Assembly (NCBI GenBank): GCA_900542525.1
Contig: UQNZ01000001.1
Location: forward strand, 248,001-312,000
Direction: 5' to 3'
Length of the DNA: 64,000 bases
From: an uncultured Eggerthella sp.
GTDB taxonomy: Bacteria; Actinomycetota; Coriobacteriia; Coriobacteriales; Eggerthellaceae
Shown: one piece after another, positions 34,365 to 44,287 of the stretch
Position numbering within the stretch: the first letter of the stretch is position 1
How the letters are laid out: the number at the start of each line of letters is the position of its first letter
The notes under the pieces: model-generated
Seen by the model: only the letters and a program-made list of their open reading frames with translations
What the model was told of the DNA's origin: nothing
The model's database searches: none
Program-made: the position numbers and the translations under genes

Positions 34365-34432
34365 GTTGCATCCTTTCCTTTCTTATCCACGATCAGCCCG
34401 CCCTCTCGGCGAAGCGGCCGATCGGCAAAATG

Positions 34433-35344
34433 CTAGAGCACCTTCTTAAGGCGCAATTGGTCGCGCTCAACGAGCGTAAGCTTCCCATCCTGTATGATCG
34501 AGAACACCTGCGGCGCTTCATAGGTGATCTGCATATCGAGCGCTGCAACCGCACCGAATGCAAAATCGAGAATACGCTTCGAGAGACCAGCGTTCACATA
34601 CTTAAGGTTCAAGATGACCACGCTCCCCTCTTTGAGCATGGTAACGATGTTGACCGCTTCTTCGAAATTCTTCGGCTCGAAGATCTCTAGCTTACGGGTG
34701 AAATGCCCACCAACGCTCGAAGTACGATTGGCGGGAGCGGGAGTTGATGCTGAAGGATCGGTCGAAGCGAACAGGCCATCAAGACCGCTCGACCCCGTAG
34801 AGGGCATCACCGAGGTCTTCGCTGCATCTTGACGCTGATACGGCGAAACGAAATCGCGATACGCCGTTTCAGGTCGATCGAAACCGATCGTATCGACAGG
34901 ATCGGAATCGAGATCGGCACTCACGCTCACGCGACTGCTTGAGCGCGTACTGAAACGGGAATCCGCCGTACTGGAAAGATACCCTGGGACCGACGAGGAG
35001 GTGGGTACGCTGTAATTCCGCGGCTGTTCAGGCGTCATTACGCCATAAGCAGAGGTTGTGCTCTTGATATCGTCAAGTGAAACAAGGCGTGCCGGACGCG
35101 TACGATAAGGATCGCGCGTGGTATACGCATCGGAATAAGAATCGCCATAAGAGTCGACCGCATACGATTCATCGTAGCCATATTCGCCATAATCATCGAA
35201 ATTCGGGTCATAGGCGTAATCTTCGTAATCGTATTCTTCTTGCGCGTAATCGTCCTTCTCGGCATTGCGCGACCCGAAGTTGAGCTTGTCCTTTATGCTT
35301 TCAACGAAGCTTCCTGCAGATTTTGAAGGATTGGGAAAATCCAT
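34433..35344 (-). CDS. sepF: Cell division protein SepF
   Basis: 303 residues, long for SepF. MDFPNPSKSAGSFVESIKDK is an amphipathic membrane-binding start, followed by an acidic Tyr/Asp-rich low-complexity segment (about 25-80) and a Ser-rich linker. The C-terminal 90 residues are the SepF fold: KLEIFEPKNFEEAVNIVTML, VVILNLKYVNAGLSKRILDF and ALDMQITYEAPQVF. SepF tethers FtsZ to the membrane and is the main anchor in actinobacteria, which lack FtsA, as here. Start ATG at 35344 follows GGAAAGG. Confidence 0.94.
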   Translation of the reverse strand: MDFPNPSKSAGSFVESIKDKLNFGSRNAEKDDYAQEEYDYEDYAYDPNFDDYGEYGYDESYAVDSYGDSYSDAYTTRDPYRTRPARLVSLDDIKSTTSAYGVMTPEQPRNYSVPTSSSVPGYLSSTADSRFSTRSSSRVSVSADLDSDPVDTIGFDRPETAYRDFVSPYQRQDAAKTSVMPSTGSSGLDGLFASTDPSASTPAPANRTSSVGGHFTRKLEIFEPKNFEEAVNIVTMLKEGSVVILNLKYVNAGLSKRILDFAFGAVAALDMQITYEAPQVFSIIQDGKLTLVERDQLRLKKVL

Positions 35345-35401
35345 AAAGCCTTTCCTTTGCAAGCCTTGCGCTCAGCCAGATGAAGCGCACGACTCTCTGT
35401 C

Positions 35402-36095
35402 CTACTCGAACGAGGGATCGAATATCGCTCGTCCAACCCTTACTATAGTAGTGCCTCGCTCGACCGCTTGAGGCCAGTCTTCGGTCATACCCATAGAAAT
35501 ATCAGACAGCGTGACATCAATGCCCGCTTGATCAAGGCGCGCTTGCAATTCGTCGCGCAGTTTCGCAAGCCCACCGAAGGACAATTCGATCGCTTCTTCA
35601 TCGGCGCGTGGTGCCATGGTCATGAGCCCTTGGATACGCACATGGGAAAGATCCGCCGCCTGCGCGATAACCTCATACACCTCTTCGGGGCGAAACCCGC
35701 TCTTCGATTCCTCGCCCGAAACATTCACTTCGAGCAATACGGGTTGGACCTTACCGAGGTCTGCCGCCGCTTTATCGATCTTGGGAAGGTGCTCTGCTTT
35801 GCATACCGAATGGATAAGGTCTGCAGCAGAAACGATATCATGGATACGGCGCGATTGGATATTGCCGATGAAGTGCCACGTCTCATGAGGAAACGCCGCC
35901 TGTTTGCGCAAAAGCTCATCGGGGCGGTTCTCACCGAATGCATGCGCACCACCTTCGATAGCCTCCTGCACCTGATCGAGATCGACGGTCTTAGAGACTG
36001 CGAGCAACAACACCTCATGCGGGTTGCGACCTGCCTTTTCACATGATCGATCAACTTCAGCACGCACACGCTGATAGCGCTCTTTTGTTGACATA
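35402..36095 (-). CDS. yggS: YggS/PLPBP family pyridoxal-phosphate homeostasis protein
   Basis: 230 residues from an ATG at 36095, eight bases after AAGGAG; the longer frame lacks support. LLAVSKTVDLDQVQEA holds the PLP-binding lysine; AFGENRPDELLRK, WHFIGNIQSRR, LEVNVSGEESKSGF, RIQGLMTMAP and SDISMGMTEDWPQAVERGTT are family blocks. It binds PLP without known catalysis and buffers the cofactor and amino-acid pools. Its place between pgeF and sepF is conserved in division clusters. Confidence 0.93.
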
Positions 36096-36187
36096 CAGGA
36101 TGCTCCTTCGAAGTTACGTATCGTCTTTATCCTACTATATCGCACCCGTAAAAAGGACGCGGACACACTGCTGAACCGTAAACGACG

Positions 36188-37039
36188 TTAGAGACTGATC
36201 GCAAATGCGCCGTGGCGACCTGACACGCCATCTTGTGCTCTGAAGGAGAAGAAGCGGTCATTCTCACATACCGTGCAGCGATCCAGATCGCAGATACGTG
36301 CAGGATCGATGCCGCGCTCGACCATCTGAACACGCAAAGCAACTCCCAGATCGATATGCCTCTCATCGAAGCAGCACGCTTCGCCAAACCTGGAAACAAA
36401 GAGGGAGTGAACGTCTGCTCCTGCTTCAAAGCATTCACCATGGATATAAGGACCAATGTAGACATTAGCTTGATCTGCAAGCTCTCTTCGGTCGAAGCCA
36501 TGCTCCTGCTGTTCTTGATCGAGCATGAGATCGAGCGCTTTCGCCGAGATCTCGTTCTCGACACCACGCCAGCCTGCATGGACGACCGCGAAACGGCCCG
36601 TAGGCAGCACGATGATAACAGGCACACAATCAGCAAAGCACAAGAGCGCTCCGACCTCACGCGCGGAAACGATGATCCCATCAGCGCCTTCTGCTGCTTG
36701 GCTCTGCACGCTAGCAACCTCGCTTGCTGACTCGACCGTGAGTACCTTATCGCCATGCACTTGCTGAGGAACGATAAGTCGCTCTTCCGATGTCACTTGG
36801 CCCGAAGGAGTCAGCGCGGAGAAGAGCAATGCACGATTTTGAAGCACTTTATCAAGGTCATCTTTCACATGCGAACCTAAGTTGAGCGAAGCGTAAGGCC
36901 CTTCGCTCACGCCTCCTTCACGCATAGTGAACGCGATACGCACGCCACACGTTTCAAAGAGTGCCTCATCGGTAAAAATGGGCACGGACGCAAAACAACC
37001 CTCATCGAGCGTTGGTCGTGGCAAGGTGAGGGCTGTCAT
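36188..37039 (-). CDS. pgeF: PgeF/YfiH laccase-domain protein (purine nucleoside phosphorylase/peptidoglycan editing factor)
   Basis: 283 residues. RIAFTMREGGVSEGPYASLN, VPQQVHGDK, CFADCVPVIIV and FAVVHAGWRG give the His and Cys ligands of the catalytic zinc/copper site, and GPYIHGECFEAG the later one. Members have adenosine deaminase/phosphorylase activity and, in E. coli, remove wrongly placed serine from peptidoglycan precursors. It follows ftsZ in the cluster with a small hairpin between them. Confidence 0.92.
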   Translation of the reverse strand: MTALTLPRPTLDEGCFASVPIFTDEALFETCGVRIAFTMREGGVSEGPYASLNLGSHVKDDLDKVLQNRALLFSALTPSGQVTSEERLIVPQQVHGDKVLTVESASEVASVQSQAAEGADGIIVSAREVGALLCFADCVPVIIVLPTGRFAVVHAGWRGVENEISAKALDLMLDQEQQEHGFDRRELADQANVYIGPYIHGECFEAGADVHSLFVSRFGEACCFDERHIDLGVALRVQMVERGIDPARICDLDRCTVCENDRFFSFRAQDGVSGRHGAFAISL

Positions 37040-37055
37040 ATCGAACCTTTCAGGC

Positions 37056-37078
37056 AGAGACGCGATGCGGACGTCTCT
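37056..37078 (-). terminator. Possible intercistronic hairpin between ftsZ and pgeF
   Basis: AGAGACG (37056-37062) and CGTCTCT (37072-37078) form a 7-bp stem ten bases after the ftsZ stop codon. No T run follows, so it is more likely an mRNA-stability or partial attenuation element than a full terminator. Confidence 0.35.
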
Positions 37079-37087
37079 CTTATGCGC

Positions 37088-38224
37088 TTACTGGCGCTTC
37101 AGGAAATCGGGGATATAATCCTCGTCGGCAAAACGTGGCTCGCTGGAGTAAAGCTGCTGATAGGTGCTCTGCGTCTGCTGAGGAGCCTGGTTTTGCTGTG
37201 CGCCATTACGCGGCGTAGTGGAGTTGAACACAGTATCTTTGCGAGAGAAATCCATAGCAGATTGGGCAGTGTTCGCTTTGAAGCCAGTTGCAATGACCGT
37301 GATGCGCACTTCTTCTTGCATTTCTGGATCGACGATCTGACCGTAGATGATGTTCGCGTTCTCATCAGCCACTGCTTCGACCACACGCGCCGCCTCGTCA
37401 ACTTCGGAAAGTGCAAGGCTCGGACCACCTGCGATCGAGAAGAGGATACGTGAAGCACCTGCGATGGAGGTTTCAAGCAGGTTGGAATTGATAGCTTGCT
37501 GAGCTGCATCGAGCGCACGTGCTTCGCCCGAAGAAATACCGATGCCCATCATAGCCGTGCCTGCATCTTTCATGACCGTACGGATATCCGCGAAGTCGAG
37601 GTTGATGAGACCCGGAATGGTGATGAGGTCAGTAACGCCCTGAATGCCCTGGCGCAGCGTATCGTCTGCAATACGGAACGCATCGAGCATGCTAGTTTTC
37701 TTGTCGACGATCTCGAGCAAGCGATCGTTCGGGATGACGATGAGCGTATCGACCTTCATGGAGAGGAAATCGATACCCTGTTCTGCCTGGTTGCGACGGA
37801 GACGACCTTCGAAGCTGAAGGGCTTCGTGACGATGCCTACCGTGAGTGCGCCGATCTCTTCACGGGCGATCTCGGCAACAACAGGTGCAGCACCTGTGCC
37901 CGTACCACCACCTTCACCAGCGGTAACGAACACCATATCAGCATCAGCGAGCGCTTCACGGATCTCTGCGCGAGATTCCTCTGCTGCTTGGCAACCGATC
38001 TCAGGATTCGCACCTGCACCCAAACCGCGCGTAAGCTCTTCGCCGATATGGATGGTCTTGTCTGCATCGGAGAGAAGCAACGCCTGGCGATCGGTGTTCA
38101 CTGCGATGAACTCAACACCTCGCACGCCTGCTTCAACCATGCGGTTGACCGCATTCGTGCCGCCGCCGCCAACTCCTACAACCTTGATGACTGCAAGATT
38201 ATCAGCGCCTAATATTTGTTGCAT
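37088..38224 (-). CDS. ftsZ: Cell division GTPase FtsZ
   Basis: 378 residues. VGVGGGGTNAVNRM (nucleotide base), the tubulin signature GGGTGTG (105-111) and NLDFADIRTVM are clear. The variable linker is rich in Gln, and the C-terminal peptide YIPDFLKRQ is the conserved SepF-binding tail. FtsZ polymerises at mid-cell to build the division ring. It is the last classical dcw gene, 118 bases after ftsQ; its own leader (38225-38342) may hold a promoter, but none is obvious. Confidence 0.98.
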   Translation of the reverse strand: MQQILGADNLAVIKVVGVGGGGTNAVNRMVEAGVRGVEFIAVNTDRQALLLSDADKTIHIGEELTRGLGAGANPEIGCQAAEESRAEIREALADADMVFVTAGEGGGTGTGAAPVVAEIAREEIGALTVGIVTKPFSFEGRLRRNQAEQGIDFLSMKVDTLIVIPNDRLLEIVDKKTSMLDAFRIADDTLRQGIQGVTDLITIPGLINLDFADIRTVMKDAGTAMMGIGISSGEARALDAAQQAINSNLLETSIAGASRILFSIAGGPSLALSEVDEAARVVEAVADENANIIYGQIVDPEMQEEVRITVIATGFKANTAQSAMDFSRKDTVFNSTTPRNGAQQNQAPQQTQSTYQQLYSSEPRFADEDYIPDFLKRQ

Positions 38225-38342
38225 AACATGCCCGCTTTCAATATTTAAGAAATCATACGTACGGGAATGCCTACCCGCGAATACTTGGATTAATTGTACA
38301 CAAGAGCCGATTGATTGAAAACAATAAACTGCTCAAATGTAA

Positions 38343-39572
38343 CTAAACTGCACGCCAGATCGGTTTGTTCACCGTACGCACGTTGATATAAGCGATCTTG
38401 CCTGGGTGCTCGCGCATGAGCTCCAGACAGACACGTTCTTTATCGCGAATGTCCGAAGAATCACCGAATGCGATCTCGACCCCATTGTTCAAGGTGAGCA
38501 CAGTTGAATCAGAGCTTGCCGCAGAAACCGACTTCACCTGGTCGGCGAGCTCGGTCGACATGCCATCGATGATAGCAAGGGCATTCGAGATATTGGGATT
38601 GTTGCATTGCGAACCAGCCTCAGGAACGGCACCATACGGCACGCTTGAGATATGCAGCGCCGCATCAACATCTTCATAGACCTGCTGCGCAAGCTGCTGA
38701 CCCTCTTCGCTGTTGCGATCGGGAATCTGCATGAGCCACGTACCATCCGAGGCAAGTGCCCAGGTTTGCTGGTTATCGTTATCGTCGATCACTACATCGA
38801 CCACCGCCACGATATCGCGCTCGGTGATGTTCAAGTTAAGCGTGTCGGGAAAATGGCGCTCGATAGAAGCATCCAGAACCCACGGATTCGATTCGAGACG
38901 CCCTTCAATGCCACCCGCATCCACATTGAGCAGCGTCGTTCCTTCTGGCACCGCTGCAAGCTGTGCAGTCTCCTGGTCGGTGAGATGATGAACGCCCGAA
39001 ACGGTGATCTTATTCACCGGGAACAAATCCGTACGACTCAAGATGAAGAGCCCTACCGCGAGCACCGCCACGATGATGACCATCACGATGCCGATGATGA
39101 GTCCCTTGCGCGATTTCTTCTGCTTGGTTTGACGACGATTCGAACGCACCTGAGAGACGCTCACCGAACGTAACGGCTCGTTGCGATACGTTTGACGCGC
39201 GCCGCTACTCCCCTGCGAACGCGAACCCTGACCTGCAAGGTAACTGCTATCGACATTAGGAAGGCTCGAACCATAGCTCGACGTGCGACGCGAATTCGCA
39301 TGCGAAGAAACGGGAGCAGGACGCGTATTGCGCGCGCGATTCGAAGGAAGCGATACGTTCGCATCACGATAAGCGCTATGCGAAACGCGCCGTTGTGGAG
39401 GCCGAGCAGCAGTTTGCTTCTTGGCGCCTGCACGATTGTTCTGCGGCATGCGCACCGAACGATCCTGGCTCGGACGTCCCTTGACCGAAGAAGGCAAGGC
39501 TGAGGTTCTATCAGCTCTTGAATTCTTCTTCGAACCCAAGGAATTTGACCTCCGGTTGAAGTTCGATGCCAT
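38343..39572 (-). CDS. ftsQ: Cell division protein FtsQ/DivIB with long basic N-terminus
   Basis: 409 residues. The first 150 are a Ser/Arg/Asn-rich cytoplasmic tail, followed by KKSRKGL and one membrane helix (GIVMVIIVAVLAVGLFIL). Outside the membrane are a POTRA domain (INKITVSGVHHLTDQETAQL) and the FtsQ beta domain (IAYINVRTVNKPIWR). FtsQ joins FtsL in the divisome core. The ATG follows AAGGAAC and lies 62 bases inside the end of murB; a shorter form could start at an internal ATG near 39449. Confidence 0.9.
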   Translation of the reverse strand: MASNFNRRSNSLGSKKNSRADRTSALPSSVKGRPSQDRSVRMPQNNRAGAKKQTAARPPQRRVSHSAYRDANVSLPSNRARNTRPAPVSSHANSRRTSSYGSSLPNVDSSYLAGQGSRSQGSSGARQTYRNEPLRSVSVSQVRSNRRQTKQKKSRKGLIIGIVMVIIVAVLAVGLFILSRTDLFPVNKITVSGVHHLTDQETAQLAAVPEGTTLLNVDAGGIEGRLESNPWVLDASIERHFPDTLNLNITERDIVAVVDVVIDDNDNQQTWALASDGTWLMQIPDRNSEEGQQLAQQVYEDVDAALHISSVPYGAVPEAGSQCNNPNISNALAIIDGMSTELADQVKSVSAASSDSTVLTLNNGVEIAFGDSSDIRDKERVCLELMREHPGKIAYINVRTVNKPIWRAV

Positions 39573-40449
39573 AGTGTTCCTTCACCTTTTCTTGTGCACG
39601 CTTGATGAGCGCAAGCACGTCAGATGCGCAAGCCTTGTTCTTGTTCACAATAAAATTAGCATGTTTTTCCGAGATTTGTGCGCCTCCACACATACTCCCC
39701 TTAAGCCCCACTTCATCGATAAGAGCACCAGCTGAAGCGCCCTCAGGATTCTTGAACACGCTGCCACAAGAAGGGTATTCAAGCGGTTGCGAGGCTTTGC
39801 GTCGCTCCAGGAGCGTACGCATCTTATCGTGGATATTGCCTGAAAGCGCCGGCGTAAGTTGCAGTTCGATCTCAACGATGATCTCCTCGGGCGCAAACGA
39901 TGTGGAGCGGTAAGCCCATTCGATATCGCTCGGCGCATAGCGCTTCAATCCCTGATCGGGCACGAACGTGGTAACCGAGACCACGCGCGATCCGATCCAA
40001 TCGTCTTTCGTCCCAGCGTTCATGCGCACTGCACCGCCCACGCTTCCTGGGGTTCCGACCGCAAATTCCATGCCGCTGTATCCACGATGGAAGACTTCTT
40101 GGACCAAGCGAGACAAAGTCGTGCCAGCGCCCACGACCACCCGTGCATTCTCTTCGTCGAATTTCCAGTTCCTGAACTCGCCGGCAAGCGCGATGACTGC
40201 ACCCTTGAAACCCACGTCGGAAACAAGGAGATTGCTCCCCTTGCCCACAACGACCCAAGGGCATTCATCGGCTTTACAAGCAGCGAGCGCCGCCGAAAGA
40301 GCTGCTGGCGAATTCACGAGGATATAGGCGCGCGCAGGACCACCAATGCGATAGCTCGTATGTTTGGAAAGCGGCTCATCTAAGCGGATCTCACCGTCGA
40401 AGCTATCCTCGAACCGCAGTAATTCAAGGTCAGAAGCGTGTCGCGCCAT
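39511..40449 (-). CDS. murB: UDP-N-acetylenolpyruvoylglucosamine reductase
   Basis: 312 residues. The FAD domain shows HTSYRIGGPARA, WVVVGKGSNLL and GMEFAVGTPGSVGGAVRMNAG; the C-terminal domain has SCGSVFKNP, whose serine donates the proton, and GSMCGGAQISEKHANFI. It is of the shorter type lacking the E. coli-type insertion. It reduces the enolpyruvyl group to give UDP-MurNAc. The start overlaps the murC stop (TGATG). Confidence 0.96.
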   Translation of the reverse strand: MARHASDLELLRFEDSFDGEIRLDEPLSKHTSYRIGGPARAYILVNSPAALSAALAACKADECPWVVVGKGSNLLVSDVGFKGAVIALAGEFRNWKFDEENARVVVGAGTTLSRLVQEVFHRGYSGMEFAVGTPGSVGGAVRMNAGTKDDWIGSRVVSVTTFVPDQGLKRYAPSDIEWAYRSTSFAPEEIIVEIELQLTPALSGNIHDKMRTLLERRKASQPLEYPSCGSVFKNPEGASAGALIDEVGLKGSMCGGAQISEKHANFIVNKNKACASDVLALIKRAQEKVKEHYGIELQPEVKFLGFEEEFKS

Positions 40450-41871
40450 CAGTCGCGATCCTCCAATTCACGTTCTTTGAGAGCAGCGAGCAGTTCGGGG
40501 CCGATCGCGGTCACATCGCCTGCTCCCATCGTAATGATCAGATCACCCGGCTCGAGCACCTCAAGCAGCGCTGGCACCACCTTCATACGATGCGGAACGA
40601 ACGAAGTCTGTTCGGGATGCCCTTCGTGATCGAGCACCACTTGCATGAACGTTGCCCCCGTAACACCAGGAACCGGCGCTTCGCCTGCTGAATACACATC
40701 CATGAACGTGACGCGGTCAGCTTTATCGAACGCGCGTCCAAATTCATCGCGCAGCACTTCGGTGAAGAGCTTCACACGTGAATAACGATGCGGTTGGAAG
40801 AGCACGTGCACATGGTTGAAATCGAGCGATTTCGCCGCTTCGATCGTGGCAGCGATCTCGGTAGGATGATGCGCATAATCGTCCACGATGATGATGCCGT
40901 CCGCCTCACCCACGCGATCGAAACGACGACGCACGCCTGCGAAATCCTTCAGCGCTTCGACCGCTGCAGCAACGTCGAATCCGCGCGCCCACATGAGCGT
41001 GAGCACGCCTGCGGCATTGAGCGCATTGTGGCGCCCAGGGCTCTGCTTGATCTGACAGCTATGCAAGCTGCCATCGGGTAAGGTGATATCGAATGAAGTA
41101 GCCAGGCCATGGGTCTGGTAATTTGAAACGGTCGTGTCGAATGCTTCACTGAATCCATAGGTATAGATTTTGCGACCGGTGGAACGCGCAACGCGCACCA
41201 GCGCTTCGTCTTCACCGCAAACCACGCAACAGCCATCTTCAGGCACGAGCGTCATGAAATCACTGAAGAGCTTATATATCTCATCGAGGTCTTCATAATG
41301 GTCAAGATGATCAGCCTCGATGTTCGTAATGAGCACGGCGCTCGGGTCGAGATGAATGAACGACTGATCGCTCTCATCGGCTTCGACAACGTAGTATTCG
41401 CCCTTGCCGCTATGCGCGTTCGAATTGTACGCGCGCACAATGCCACCGATCAGAAACGTTGGGTCGAGCCCGATTCCATCGATGAGCGATGCGAGCATCG
41501 AAGAGGATGTGGTCTTACCATGCGTACCCGCTACTGCAAGCGTGGATTTCCCCACACCAAGCGCTGCAAGCATCTTGGCGCGATGCCAAATCTCTATGCC
41601 TGCCTCACGCGCAGCCTTCAGTTCAGGATTATCTTCCAGGATCGCTGTGGAAACGACCACGATATCAGGATCGACAGCAGAAATATTCTCGGCACGCTGA
41701 CCGATGAAGATACGGATGCCAGCATCCTTCAGTTGATTGGTATAGCGACTTTCGCGCAGATCAGAGCCGGATACGCTATGACCCTGCTCCTGCGCAACAT
41801 GAGCAATACCGCTCATGCCTACACCACCGATGCCGATGAAATGGATCTTTTTCTTGTCGAAATGACTCACG
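40449..41871 (-). CDS. murC: UDP-N-acetylmuramate--L-alanine ligase
   Basis: 473 residues from a GTG at 41871, six bases after GGAGG. The family start is KKIHFIGIGGVGMSGIA; ATP loop AGTHGKTTSSSMLA; EADESDQSFIHLDP; and the C-terminal domain with VDDYAHHPTEIAAT and FQPHRYSR. It adds L-alanine to UDP-MurNAc. It begins 34 bases after murG in the minus-strand cluster. Confidence 0.96.
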
Positions 41872-41905
41872 CACTGCCTCCTCATCCGCACCACATTGTA
41901 AAGGA

Positions 41906-43006
41906 TTAGCGCGTCTTCGCTGCCGCTAATACCACATCTGCCAACTTCGCGGCTGCGTCCTGCGTCTCAAAGGTCGCTGCCGCATCACGCATGGAATCGC
42001 GCAATGCTTCACTGCCGATAAGATCGAACACAAGCGTAGCGAATTCATCTGATTCCACCTCTGCATCCGCGATCATCAAGGCCGCACCGCGCTCGACATA
42101 GGCCTTCGCATTGGTAGTTTGGTGGTCGGCCGTTGCATAGGGAAACGGTACGAGCAACGCCGGGATACGGCGCGCAGAGATCTCTGCTAACGAAGTGGCG
42201 CCCGCACGCGAAACAACCATGTCGCACGCCGCCATGGCCTCGCCCATATGATCCTGATAGCCAAGCACCTGATAACGCGCGCGCTCTTCTTCGCTCAGAT
42301 CGAGTGCAGCCTCAACTGCTTCCAGCTCCTTCGGGCCGGTAACGTGCATGATATAGAGATCATCGACCGCAAGAAGTTGATCCCTGAGTGCTGCGATAGC
42401 GCTGTTCAAATGTCGTGCGCCTAAACTTCCGCCGAATACGAGCAGCATGAGCGCATCTTCAGGAATGCCCAAATACGCACGTCCTTCTTCACGCGTAGAG
42501 GTGAAGATCGATTTGCGCACAGGGTTTCCCGTGACCACGATCTTGCCCTTATCTGCTACTGGCTCGCCCGCAACTTCGTAGGTGAGCGCAACACGAGCAG
42601 CTCCCTTCGAAAGATACGCATTGGCCATGCCCATGACCGAATTCTGCTCATGGATCACGAGCGGGATACCGAGCGCTTCTGCCGCCCGGCTCACCGGGAT
42701 GCACACATATCCGCCAAATGCGACCACCACATCGGGTTTGATCTCAGCAAACCACTCTTTCGCACGCTTCGTGCTCTTTTGGATGGTACGTAGCGCTTTA
42801 GGCAGGGTGAGCGGATGGGCGCGGTCGAACCCGCTCGCTTCGAAGGCTTGAAACGGCAATCCCGCTTCTTTCACCAAGCGCGCCTCGACTCCCTGCGGCG
42901 TGCCTGCATAGAAGACCTCATGCCCTTGCTCTTCCAGCGCCTCAGCAAGCGCGAGCGCAGGATTGATATGACCGGCGGTACCACCGCCTGAAAGCACAAT
43001 ATGCAT
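41906..43006 (-). CDS. murG: UDP-GlcNAc--lipid I GlcNAc transferase
   Basis: 366 residues, GT-B fold. SGGGTAGHINPALALAEAL is the N-terminal glycine-rich loop; HEQNSVMGMANAYLSKGAARV, VTGNPVRKSIF, VFGGSLGARHLN and VSRAGATSLAEISARRIPALLVPFP (acceptor and UDP-GlcNAc sites) follow. It converts lipid I to lipid II on the inner face of the membrane. It lies between ftsW and murC. Confidence 0.96.
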   Translation of the reverse strand: MHIVLSGGGTAGHINPALALAEALEEQGHEVFYAGTPQGVEARLVKEAGLPFQAFEASGFDRAHPLTLPKALRTIQKSTKRAKEWFAEIKPDVVVAFGGYVCIPVSRAAEALGIPLVIHEQNSVMGMANAYLSKGAARVALTYEVAGEPVADKGKIVVTGNPVRKSIFTSTREEGRAYLGIPEDALMLLVFGGSLGARHLNSAIAALRDQLLAVDDLYIMHVTGPKELEAVEAALDLSEEERARYQVLGYQDHMGEAMAACDMVVSRAGATSLAEISARRIPALLVPFPYATADHQTTNAKAYVERGAALMIADAEVESDEFATLVFDLIGSEALRDSMRDAAATFETQDAAAKLADVVLAAAKTR

Positions 43007-43018
43007 GAGCGCTCCTTA

Positions 43019-44284
43019 CTATCGCCTCTTCGAGCGTTGATATCCCCCGCCATCGACCGAAGAAACAACGTGAAGCTTTTCGCGTCGCTCCTGGTAAGGC
43101 GTTTCTGCAGGTTCGCTCGTGAATGAAACCGACAGGATGATGCCGACGATCAACAGCGAACTGATGAGCGACGAACCACCCGATGATATGAAGGGCAACG
43201 GTTTACCCGTGATCGGGAAAAAGCCGATCACACATAAGATGTTGATGAAGGCTTGCGCAACGAGCATGGTCGTGAGCGCACCAGCGATGAGCATGCCATA
43301 ATTCGTGGACGCATCCTTTGCGATGCAATAGCCACCGTATAGGAACACCACGAAGAGCACGACCACCACCATCGCGCCGATAAGACCGAGCTCTTCACCA
43401 ATGATCGCGAAGATGAAGTCAGTCTCCGCTTCAGGAAGGTATTGCAGTTTCTCGTAGGAATTGCCCAGCCCCACGCCAAAGAACCCGCCCGACGCGAGCG
43501 CCTGAAGCGAATGCACGATCTGATACCCATCACCGTCCGCATTTCCCCACGGATCGAGGAAAGTGAGGAAGCGCGTCATACGGTACGGCGCAGCAGCGAT
43601 CGCCACAACGACAAGTGCCGCGATGAGCACGAGTAAGAGCACGATCCAACGAGCCGGCACGCCACCTAAGATAAGGATCGCGAAGATGGCCACCAGACAG
43701 ATGACCGTGGTACCCAAGTCGGACTGAAGCACGAAGAGCAGAGCAAGCGGCGCCACGATGAAGATCGCACAGCGCACGAATACCTTGAGTGCATCCATGC
43801 CTTCGTTGAACTCGATCATGATGCGCGCACTCATGAGCACGAGTGCGATCTTCATAAACTCGGCAATCTGAATGGAAACGGGACCAATGTAGAGCCAACG
43901 CTTCGCGCCGAGCGATGTTGTACCCAATACGGCTGTGGCAAGAATGCCCAAAACGCAAAGCCCCCAGAAGGCATAGACAACGAATTTCGAGGTCATGAAT
44001 TCGAATCCAAGCGTTTTAGCTGCAACGATCACGCCAACGCAGATCGCAACGCCTATGAGTGCGAAGATGACCTGCTTGATGGTCTCACCATAGGCATCGC
44101 CCTGTTCGACGAACGCCGTTACCGATGATGCAGAAAACACCATGACCAGGCCAAGCACCACCAATGCCGCCGTGGAAAGGATGACCATCAAACGCGGGAT
44201 CATCACTTCTTTCGAAGTGCGTTGCAGATGAGAACGAGGGGGCGAAGGAGTGCGATTGGAGTGTGTTTGTTGCGCCCGTGCCAT
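43019..44284 (-). CDS. ftsW: SEDS-family peptidoglycan polymerase FtsW
   Basis: 421 residues with about ten membrane helices. GAKRWLYIGPVSIQIAEFMK, LQSDLGTT, GNSYEKLQYLPEAETDFIFA and FISSGGSSLISSLLIVGI are SEDS signatures, including the catalytic aspartate region. It polymerises septal glycan strands with the class B PBP encoded by ftsI. The short cytoplasmic N- and C-termini are Arg/Ser rich. It starts three bases after the murD stop. Confidence 0.95.
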   Translation of the reverse strand: MARAQQTHSNRTPSPPRSHLQRTSKEVMIPRLMVILSTAALVVLGLVMVFSASSVTAFVEQGDAYGETIKQVIFALIGVAICVGVIVAAKTLGFEFMTSKFVVYAFWGLCVLGILATAVLGTTSLGAKRWLYIGPVSIQIAEFMKIALVLMSARIMIEFNEGMDALKVFVRCAIFIVAPLALLFVLQSDLGTTVICLVAIFAILILGGVPARWIVLLLVLIAALVVVAIAAAPYRMTRFLTFLDPWGNADGDGYQIVHSLQALASGGFFGVGLGNSYEKLQYLPEAETDFIFAIIGEELGLIGAMVVVVLFVVFLYGGYCIAKDASTNYGMLIAGALTTMLVAQAFINILCVIGFFPITGKPLPFISSGGSSLISSLLIVGIILSVSFTSEPAETPYQERREKLHVVSSVDGGGYQRSKRR

Positions 44285-44287
44285 AGC

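Noticed and set aside
34380..34392. DnaA box-like TTATCCACG
   Set aside because: A single near-match with no cluster, no AT-rich unwinding element and no dnaA or dnaN nearby; not an origin.
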